From contig CANMWT010000002.1 of the NCBI GenBank assembly GCA_947501635.1, positions 248,001-312,000 of the forward strand: DNA of 64,000 nt, written 5' to 3'. This DNA is from an uncultured Roseobacter sp. GTDB lineage: Bacteria; Pseudomonadota; Alphaproteobacteria; Rhodobacterales; Rhodobacteraceae. The position numbers and the translations under genes are program-made. Numbering within the stretch: position 1 is the stretch's first letter; the number at the start of each line of letters is the position of its first letter. Below the pieces are notes generated by a model, which saw nothing but the letters and a program-made list of their open reading frames with translations, searched no databases and was not told the DNA's origin. Below, piece by piece: positions 57,419 to 64,000 of this stretch.

Positions 57419-58267
57419 TCAGGCGGGCAGGTCGCTTAGCGCGGCGTGCGGGCGTCTGTGTGCCGTGGCGTGCGCGTCGGGGGCGTGGGTGACCTTGATG
57501 ACCGAGAGCGAAATATTGTCGAGGTTGGGATCGTCCACCGCGGTGACCTGCGCCATCAGCTGCCGCGCGATACGGTCGCTGGGGGCCTCGTGCAGGCGAT
57601 GCACCGCGTCGCGCAGGTCATGCTCGGCCAGAAACTGCAGCCCGTCGCTGGCGACCAGAAGGATGTCCTTTGGCTGCAGGGGAAGTGGCTGTTCGGGGCA
57701 GTCAATTTTGGAGATTTCAGTACCGTTAAGTGCTGAGGTCAACGTGTTGCGGTCGGGGTGGTTTTCCGCCTGCTCCGGCGTGAGCAGGCCAGCGTCGGCC
57801 ATGAAGTCAATTTGCGGTGCCATCGAGTGGTCTTCGTTGAGTTGGATCAGTTCGCCGTCCCGGAACAGCAGCAGGGCGGAATCGCCGATGGAGATCCAGT
57901 AGAGCGCGCCATCGACAATGGCGGTGGCGACCAAAGTGGCGCCCATGCCCCGCGTTTCGGGGTGGCTTTTCACATGGGCGCGCAACCGTGCATTGGCGGC
58001 CATGGCAGCGTCGTGCAGATCGCGGGTAACGGACGCCTGACCGGCGGTCAGGTTGCGCTCTTTGCGGGTCAGGGTCGCGTGGACTTCGGAGACGACGATA
58101 TTGCTGGCCACATCGCCGGCGGCGTGGCCGCCCATTCCGTCTGACAGGACCACAAGCCCCAGATCGGAGTTGGCAATGAAGTCGGCAATCACGGCGTCTT
58201 CCTGATAGGCCCTGCGGCCTTTGTCGAGCGCGGTGGCGGTGTCGAATTCAAACCGGGTTTGTATCAT
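57419..58267 (-). CDS. PP2C-family Ser/Thr protein phosphatase
   Basis: A 282-residue PPM phosphatase. Metal-binding aspartates are in RRAYQEDAV, VVLSDGMGGHAAGD (Asp43), LVASDGLQFL and DDPNLDNISL. No membrane segment is present, so it is cytoplasmic. It lies 42 bases downstream of the Ser/Thr kinase gene on the same strand and should reverse that kinase's phosphorylation. The Ala/His-rich tail (HAPDAHATAHRRPHAAL) is variable. Confidence 0.92.
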   Translation of the reverse strand: MIQTRFEFDTATALDKGRRAYQEDAVIADFIANSDLGLVVLSDGMGGHAAGDVASNIVVSEVHATLTRKERNLTAGQASVTRDLHDAAMAANARLRAHVKSHPETRGMGATLVATAIVDGALYWISIGDSALLLFRDGELIQLNEDHSMAPQIDFMADAGLLTPEQAENHPDRNTLTSALNGTEISKIDCPEQPLPLQPKDILLVASDGLQFLAEHDLRDAVHRLHEAPSDRIARQLMAQVTAVDDPNLDNISLSVIKVTHAPDAHATAHRRPHAALSDLPA

Positions 58268-58309
58268 CAGGGGTCTCCGGACCGCGTGGGGCTGTGTGGT
58301 GTCATGGGG

Positions 58310-59905
58310 TCAGTCCTGCAGGCCGCGGCGGACGACGACGGTGGGGCGCACCAGCTCTGGTTCGGCTTCGGGTTCGGGTTCTGCTGTGGCGAAGCCGTCG
58401 ACGATGCTGCTGCCCAAGGTCACGATGGGGGCGATGGTGGTTGCCTGCACAGTTTCATGCTGGAATGCGGCATGGGCGTAGAACAGGTAGGCGCAGAAGA
58501 CCACCGGCACCGCGGCAAAGCGGCTGAGGCCGGGGGTGGTTTTGTGGTCGGGTTCTGCGGCGTGGCGCATCTGTGCGGCATCTGCGGCCCGTTTCAGGGC
58601 GGTTGAGCGCACGCGTTCGTAGGGTGTCAGCGGTTGGGGCGCGGGGGCGTCGGTGCCGGGGGCGTCGGCCTCTTCGGTGTCAAGCGCGCTGTCCGGGCAG
58701 GGCGGGACCGTTTCGGGCTGTGGGTCGTGGCCCTGTTCTTGGTCCTGTTCCTGATCTTCTGGTGCTTTCGCGACATCGGGTGTTTCAGGCCGCAGATCGC
58801 GCAGGTCAAGCAGCGGGGGCTTTGCCCTGTGCAGGGCAGCTTCAGCCTGGGGTTTTCGCGCTGCCCTGTCCTGTGTATCGTCTGGCGCCGCCGCCGCATC
58901 GCGGGTCGCCCATTCCAGCAGATTGGTGACTTTGGCGTTGATCTCCTGATCGCTTTGCGCACGCGCGCGGGCCATCTCGACCCGTTTTGATTGGTCGATC
59001 CGCAGCGCCCAGTCTTCTGCCGTCTGGATGCGTGCCGAGGGCACCACATGCATCGCCTGATCGATCGCTTCGAGATAGGCGCTGTCGTACTGCGGGAGCC
59101 GTCCGGCCAGCGGGACATAGGGGTCGGGCTGTCGTCCGGCCAGTGCGGCCAGCCGTTCCTGACTGTTGGGCGGTGTCTCGCCGGTGATGACATGTACCAG
59201 CGTCGCCGCGAGTGCGTAGAGGTCGCTGCAGGGCAGTTGTGGGCTGCCGACGGCGTAGAATTCCGGGGGCGAGTAGCCGTCTTTGACCACCAGTACAGAG
59301 GACAGCACGCGGCTTTTGCGGCTGGCTTCTTCACGGGCCGCGCCAAAGTCGATCAGCACGGGGTGTCCGGTTTTGTCCACAAGAATATTGTCGGGAGATA
59401 TGTCGCGGTGCAGCAGATCCTGACTGTGGACATGGCCAATGGCGTCCAGAAGCTTGAGCGTGATCGCGTGCAGATCGGCGGGAGCCAGCCGCGATGTGTC
59501 GTCTTCGATGCCAGCGAGCAGGTCCTGCCCGTCGATCAGATCAAGCGCCATATAGGCGGTTTCATTGTCCTCGAACACCTGATGCACGCCGACGACGCTG
59601 GGGTGTTGCAGGCGGGCCAGCGCATGGGCCTCTTTGATGAAAAGGTCGACGATAGAGCGGAAGTCACGTGCATGGCTGCTGCTGTGGGCGCGTACTGATT
59701 TGTTCACCCTGTGGCAGAAGGCTTCGGGGAAGCATTCCTTGATCACAACGGTGCGGTTCAGGCTGTCCTTGGCCAGATAGGTGATGCCGAAGCCACCGCT
59801 GTTGAGAAAGCGCATAATCGTGTATTGGCCGCCCAGCAGACGGTCGCCCGCTGCAAGAGCATCGCTGTCGCTGTCGTGCTGCAAGGACAGATTTTTCGCT
59901 TCCAC
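58310..59905 (-). CDS. Membrane-bound Ser/Thr protein kinase
   Basis: A 531-residue Hanks-type kinase. The kinase domain (about 25-310) has the glycine loop NSGGFGITY, Lys56 (VVIKECFPEAF), catalytic Asp168 (HRDISPDN) and DFG Asp186. A Pro/Glu/Asp-rich linker (about 345-440) follows, then a single hydrophobic segment (about 465-490) and a short acidic extracytoplasmic tail ending VVVRRGLQD. No PASTA or other sensor domain is present. The start is GTG; no in-frame ATG is nearby. It is cotranscribed with the phosphatase gene by position. Confidence 0.9.
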   Translation of the reverse strand: MEAKNLSLQHDSDSDALAAGDRLLGGQYTIMRFLNSGGFGITYLAKDSLNRTVVIKECFPEAFCHRVNKSVRAHSSSHARDFRSIVDLFIKEAHALARLQHPSVVGVHQVFEDNETAYMALDLIDGQDLLAGIEDDTSRLAPADLHAITLKLLDAIGHVHSQDLLHRDISPDNILVDKTGHPVLIDFGAAREEASRKSRVLSSVLVVKDGYSPPEFYAVGSPQLPCSDLYALAATLVHVITGETPPNSQERLAALAGRQPDPYVPLAGRLPQYDSAYLEAIDQAMHVVPSARIQTAEDWALRIDQSKRVEMARARAQSDQEINAKVTNLLEWATRDAAAAPDDTQDRAARKPQAEAALHRAKPPLLDLRDLRPETPDVAKAPEDQEQDQEQGHDPQPETVPPCPDSALDTEEADAPGTDAPAPQPLTPYERVRSTALKRAADAAQMRHAAEPDHKTTPGLSRFAAVPVVFCAYLFYAHAAFQHETVQATTIAPIVTLGSSIVDGFATAEPEPEAEPELVRPTVVVRRGLQD

Positions 59906-60149
59906 GGTTCATCACCCGCCAGAGTCATTTTGAATCATCTATGTTTGGAAAGAAGGCCTGCTCACCACCACCAGCATGCCACACCGCTTACTACACGTGT
60001 GGATAGAAACTTCGCGCGTATCTGTGTCAGCAAAGAGGCAAAACCGAGGAAAATCCGTGCCGAAACGGTCTGCGGTGACCGTGTCGGTGCTGAAAACAGC
60101 GTGGTTTTACCCTTGCAGCCGGCGCGGAAGGGTTGTGTCGCAAAAGCGG

Positions 60150-61166
60150 CTATTCGGGGGCCGGCTTTGCAGTGTCGCGGAGCCGCACTTCCTGAATTTC
60201 GGCGGCAAGTTCCAGCCCGGCCCCCAGCAGGGCGGCCCGGATTTCGCGGTAGAGTTCCTCGCGTCCGGCGAACATGGACGGATAGTTCGGGAAGTGAACC
60301 CAGACCATATAGGTGAAGGGTACGGTCGCCCCGTCGGTCAGGCGGGCCACGGGCGCGGGGTGGGGCAACACCGATCCGCAGCGTCGCGCTGCCGCTTCCA
60401 GCATGCTTTTGACCTCAGTGGGGCCGGCATCCCCCGAGACGCGCACAAAATACCACGGGGCAAAGACATGGTTCGCCCCGTGCAGGTTGGTAAAGCTTTG
60501 TCGGGCCAGTTGTCCGTTTGGTACGACATAGGTTGTGTTGTCCCACCCGCGCAGCCGTGTGGCGCGCCAGTTGATGTCTGTGACTTCGCCCTCGGTGCCA
60601 TCGCTAAAGCGCAACCAGTCGCCGATTTTGAACGGCCTTTCAAGGCTCAGGGAGATCCCTGAGAACAGATCGCCCAGCGTTTGCTGCATGGCAAAAGCAA
60701 TCAGCGCGGCAAAGGCGCCGGTGGAGATATAAAGCTCGGTCGGGGCGTAATCGTTGCTGATGAGGAAAACGATCAGCGCAATGAAAAAGCAGACCCCGAA
60801 AAGCGCATTGCGCGCCAGTTGCGACAGGCGCAGGGTTTCACCGAATTCGTCGCGGGACAGAAACCAGACTTCGATCAGGCGGCCGCAGCCGAGGGCAACC
60901 GCCAGATAGATCAAAAGCTGTGTGCCCAGAGAAGCCATCTGCTGCGGCCCGGGTTTGTCCAGAAGGGCGAACACCTCGGTGACAAGGGCCCCGATCCCGT
61001 AAGCGGCGATGGGCATGAGAAGAAAGTCGATGCCCGCGACAACCCAGATGTTGGTCTGCTTAACCCGGCGCGTGGCGCGCAGACGGCTTATCAGCTTCCA
61101 TAGCACAAAGGGCGCGACCAGCAGCAATGCGACGACGATACCGCCCAGGGGGATAACAGGGTTCAT
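60150..61166 (-). CDS. MscS-family mechanosensitive channel
   Basis: A 338-residue small-conductance mechanosensitive channel. It has about five hydrophobic segments; the pore-lining TM3 and beta domain read STGAFAALIAFAMQQTLGDLFSGISLSLERPFKIGDWLRF, then GEVTDINWRATRLRGWDNTTYVVPNGQL, the MscS signature. The C-terminal vestibule is complete. ATG at 61166 is used; a TTG one codon earlier has GGAGG at better spacing. The gap of 244 bases to the kinase gene holds nothing I recognise. Confidence 0.9.
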   Translation of the reverse strand: MNPVIPLGGIVVALLLVAPFVLWKLISRLRATRRVKQTNIWVVAGIDFLLMPIAAYGIGALVTEVFALLDKPGPQQMASLGTQLLIYLAVALGCGRLIEVWFLSRDEFGETLRLSQLARNALFGVCFFIALIVFLISNDYAPTELYISTGAFAALIAFAMQQTLGDLFSGISLSLERPFKIGDWLRFSDGTEGEVTDINWRATRLRGWDNTTYVVPNGQLARQSFTNLHGANHVFAPWYFVRVSGDAGPTEVKSMLEAAARRCGSVLPHPAPVARLTDGATVPFTYMVWVHFPNYPSMFAGREELYREIRAALLGAGLELAAEIQEVRLRDTAKPAPE

Positions 61167-61253
61167 CAATGCGCAAGACCTCCGGCGTTAAGCGTGGTGC
61201 GCCGGGCTTGGAGCGCGGGGATACAAAGGTAAAGACCTGCCGCTGCGGGCCGG

Positions 61254-64000
61254 TCAGCCCTGCAGCGCTTTGACGCCCACATCGCCTTCGGCTTGTGCCT
61301 GAATGGCCAGTGCGGCGGCATAGCTGCCTGCTGCTGTGGTGAAATAGGGGATCTTGTCGTAAAGCGCGATGGCGCGGATGGATTTGCTGTCTTCCACGGC
61401 CTGCGCGCCTTCGGTGGTGTTCATCACCAGATGGATGGCTTCGTCTTTCATCATGTCGGTCACGTCGGGGCGGCCTTCGTAGACCTTGTTGACGATGCCA
61501 CAGGCCATGCCATGCGCTTCGAGCCATTTCGCGGTGCCGCGGGTAGCGACGATGGTAAAGCCCTGATCGAGCAGGATGCGCGCGGTTGTGAGCATGTCCT
61601 GCGTCTTGTCTGCGTCCTTGATCGATATGAAGGCGCAGCCCTGCGCCGGCAGCACCATCCCGGCGCCCATCTGTGCCTTTAGAAAGGCGCGTGGGAAGTC
61701 GCGGTCCCAGCCCATGACCTCGCCCGTGGAGCGCATTTCGGGGCCAAGGATTGTGTCTACGCCAGGAAAGCGGGCAAAGGGCAGTACTGCCTCTTTGACG
61801 GAGAACCATGGCATGTTCGGGTCTGCCAACGTCAGCGGGTCGCCCAGTGGCAACACGTCATCGTAGGCTGCGTCTTTGTCATAGGGCGCGCGCAGCGGGA
61901 AGTTTGACAAGGGCTCTCCCGCCATGATGCGCGCGGCAATCGACGCGATGGCGCTGTCGGTGGCCTTGGCGACGAAGGGCACGGTGCGCGAGGCGCGCGG
62001 GTTCACTTCGATCAGAAAGATTTCGTTTTCACCGCTGTCGTTGGCCTTGATGGCGAACTGGATGTTCATCAGACCCACGACGTTGAGCGCTTTGGCGAGT
62101 GCGCGGGTCTGCTGTTCGATCTCGGCGATGATGTCGCGGCTTAGAGAATAGGGCGGCAGCGAGCACGCACTGTCGCCGGAATGCACACCGGCCTCTTCGA
62201 TGTGTTGCATAACACCCGCCACATGCACGTCCGTGCCGTCGCACAGCGCGTCGACATCAAGCTCGACTGCACCGGCGAGGTAGCTGTCGAGCAGAACGGG
62301 GCTGTCGCCCGAGACGACCACCGCTTCGGAGATGTAGCGTTCGAGGCTTTGCCGGTCGCGCACGATTTCCATGGCGCGCCCGCCCAGAACATAAGACGGG
62401 CGGATTACCAGTGGAAAGCCGATTTCGGACGCGATTTCAAGAGCTTCTGCGTCTGAATGCGCGATGCCATTGTGCGGCTGCCGGAGCCCGAGACCCTGCA
62501 CAAGTTGCTGGAAACGTTCACGGTCTTCGGCCAGGTCGATGGCGTCGGGCGTGGTGCCGAGGATCGGGATGCCCGCCTCTTCGAGTGCATTGGCAAGCTT
62601 GAGCGGGGTTTGTCCGCCGAACTGGACGATCACCCCATGCAGGGTGCCGTTGTCCTGCTCCACCCGTAGGATCTCCATCACATGCTCAAAGGTCAGCGGC
62701 TCAAAATAGAGCCGGTCGGATGTGTCATAGTCGGTGGAGACTGTTTCGGGGTTGCAGTTGACCATGATCGTCTCATAGCCGGCCTCGGTCAGTGCATAGC
62801 AGGCGTGACAGCAGCAGTAGTCGAATTCGATGCCTTGTCCGATACGGTTGGGGCCGCCGCCCAGAATGACGACTTTCTTGCGGTCCGTGGGGCGCGCTTC
62901 GCATTCCACTTCGTCAAAGACGGGGGCTTCGTAGGTGGAATACATATAGGGGGTCTGCGCTTCGAATTCGGCGGCGCAGGTGTCGATACGCTTGAAGACG
63001 GCCGTGACGCCGTGGGTGAGGCGTGTGTTGCGCACGCTGGTTTCGGGCTGGCCGGTCAATTCGCCCAGGCGGGCGTCGGTAAAGCCCAGCATCTTGAGCG
63101 CGCGCAGGCCTTTTTCGGAGGCCGGCAGACCCTCCTGGCGCAGGGTGCGTTCGGCTTCGATGATCTCGCGGATGCGCGACAGGAACCATGGGTCAAACAT
63201 GGTGACGCCGTTGATTTCATCATCGGAAAGCCCGTGGCGCATGGCCTGCGCGATGGTGCGCAACCGGTCCGGTGTCTGCTGGCTGATCGCCTTGACGATC
63301 GCGGCCGTATTCGCGCCTTCGGTTTCCCATGGGCCTACCCCCACACCGGGGATGTCGATTTCGTTGAAACCGGTAAGGCCTTCTTCCATGGAGGCCAGCG
63401 CTTTTTGCATGCTTTCATGGATGGTACGCCCGATGGACATGGCTTCGCCCACGGATTTCATCGCCGTTGTCAGGTTGGGTGTGCTGCCGGGGAACTTCTC
63501 GAACGCGAATTTCGGAATTTTCGTGACCACATAGTCGATGGACGGCTCGAAGCTGGCGGGGGTGACTTTGGTAATGTCATTGTCCAGTTCATCGAGCGTA
63601 TAGCCAACGGCCAGTTTGGCGGCGATCTTGGCGATGGGAAAACCGGTCGCCTTGGAAGCCAGCGCGGACGAGCGGCTTACGCGGGGGTTCATCTCTATCA
63701 CGACCATGCGGCCGTCCACGGGGTTGACCGCCCATTGCACGTTGGAGCCCCCGGTTTCCACGCCGATTTCGCGCAGCACCGCAATCGAGTGGTTGCGCAT
63801 GATCTGGTATTCTTTGTCCGTCAGCGTGAGGGCAGGGGCAACGGTGATACTGTCACCGGTGTGTACGCCCATCGGGTCCACGTTTTCGATGGAGCAGACG
63901 ATGATGGCGTTGTCAGCGGTGTCGCGCACCACCTCCATCTCGAACTCTTTCCAGCCCAGAAGGGATTCATCCACGAGGATTTGCCCTACGGGCGAAGCAT
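61254..64000 (-). CDS. carB: Carbamoyl phosphate synthase large subunit, N-terminus beyond the window
   Basis: The last 915 or so residues of CarB, which makes carbamoyl phosphate for pyrimidines and arginine. Visible parts: end of the first ATP-grasp half ([50 protein letters not shown]), the oligomerisation domain, the second ATP-grasp half ([50 protein letters not shown]) and the C-terminal MGS-like allosteric domain. The reading frame runs off the right edge. About 200 N-terminal residues are missing from the window. Confidence 0.97.
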   Translation of the reverse strand, partial: ASPVGQILVDESLLGWKEFEMEVVRDTADNAIIVCSIENVDPMGVHTGDSITVAPALTLTDKEYQIMRNHSIAVLREIGVETGGSNVQWAVNPVDGRMVVIEMNPRVSRSSALASKATGFPIAKIAAKLAVGYTLDELDNDITKVTPASFEPSIDYVVTKIPKFAFEKFPGSTPNLTTAMKSVGEAMSIGRTIHESMQKALASMEEGLTGFNEIDIPGVGVGPWETEGANTAAIVKAISQQTPDRLRTIAQAMRHGLSDDEINGVTMFDPWFLSRIREIIEAERTLRQEGLPASEKGLRALKMLGFTDARLGELTGQPETSVRNTRLTHGVTAVFKRIDTCAAEFEAQTPYMYSTYEAPVFDEVECEARPTDRKKVVILGGGPNRIGQGIEFDYCCCHACYALTEAGYETIMVNCNPETVSTDYDTSDRLYFEPLTFEHVMEILRVEQDNGTLHGVIVQFGGQTPLKLANALEEAGIPILGTTPDAIDLAEDRERFQQLVQGLGLRQPHNGIAHSDAEALEIASEIGFPLVIRPSYVLGGRAMEIVRDRQSLERYISEAVVVSGDSPVLLDSYLAGAVELDVDALCDGTDVHVAGVMQHIEEAGVHSGDSACSLPPYSLSRDIIAEIEQQTRALAKALNVVGLMNIQFAIKANDSGENEIFLIEVNPRASRTVPFVAKATDSAIASIAARIMAGEPLSNFPLRAPYDKDAAYDDVLPLGDPLTLADPNMPWFSVKEAVLPFARFPGVDTILGPEMRSTGEVMGWDRDFPRAFLKAQMGAGMVLPAQGCAFISIKDADKTQDMLTTARILLDQGFTIVATRGTAKWLEAHGMACGIVNKVYEGRPDVTDMMKDEAIHLVMNTTEGAQAVEDSKSIRAIALYDKIPYFTTAAGSYAAALAIQAQAEGDVGVKALQG

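Noticed and set aside
58310-59905. Type VI secretion regulatory module (PpkA/PppA)
   Set aside because: No tss, hcp, vgrG or FHA gene is in the window; only the kinase/phosphatase pair supports it.

Overview
The window is a dense, housekeeping-rich stretch of an alphaproteobacterial chromosome, most likely a marine Rhodobacterales (Roseobacter-group) bacterium. This rests on recognisable protein families: an F1-only atpHAGDC operon, groESL with a CIRCE element, DUF2125, DUF1150 next to Hsp20, a TIGR01459-type HAD protein, DUF2161, a BrnA-like protein and a roseobacter-type Hint protein. DNA is GC-rich, genes are tightly packed with many ATGA/GTGA/TTGA overlaps, and no mobile element, phage, CRISPR array, rRNA or confident tRNA was seen. 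Both edges cut genes: a thiolase at the left and carB at the right.

Layout. 1-7300: thiolase (partial), EAL-domain protein, tag, rpsD, a coupled hisC-tyrC-extensin run, DUF2125 and a gamma-glutamylcyclotransferase. 7372-13827: a MotA/ExbB-like plus MotB/OmpA-like pair with a very long coiled coil, convergent to an M23 peptidase coupled to clpA. 14003-20725: gloB, a methyltransferase and the F1 ATP synthase operon. 20799-31180: dienelactone hydrolase, a lipoprotein, prs, small metabolic enzymes, ltaE-ycgN-like-ribF, a MaoC hydratase, a HAD protein, ppaC and DUF2161. 31255-33399: promoter, CIRCE and groESL.

33453-35499: a stand-alone receiver, a soluble histidine kinase and a second receiver with a C-terminal extension. 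35590-41514: EamA transporter, Nudix, secreted lipase-like hydrolase, a lone phnM, purEK, YdcH, Hsp20 and DUF1150. 41566-49207: P450, trxB, an Lrp-type regulator with an operator-like repeat, a Hint protein, an otherwise unlisted 48-residue gene, pgeF-midA-lgt and ubiK. 49532-56413: YbjN, proC, a CsaA-like protein, a D-2-hydroxyacid dehydrogenase, tdk, a CII-like HTH gene with inverted repeats upstream, an unusual KAS III, a lipoprotein, DUF502 and an orphan BrnA antitoxin followed by an in-frame open extension. 56565-64000: SDR, a PP2C phosphatase and Ser/Thr kinase pair, an MscS channel and carB.

The most promising uncharacterised systems are the stator-like pair with its proline-free coiled coil (7372-10541), the kinase/phosphatase/MscS block (57419-61166), the receiver-kinase-receiver cluster (33453-35499) and the CII-like regulator locus (52887-53504). 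All functional statements come from reading the sequence and family knowledge; no database search was run.
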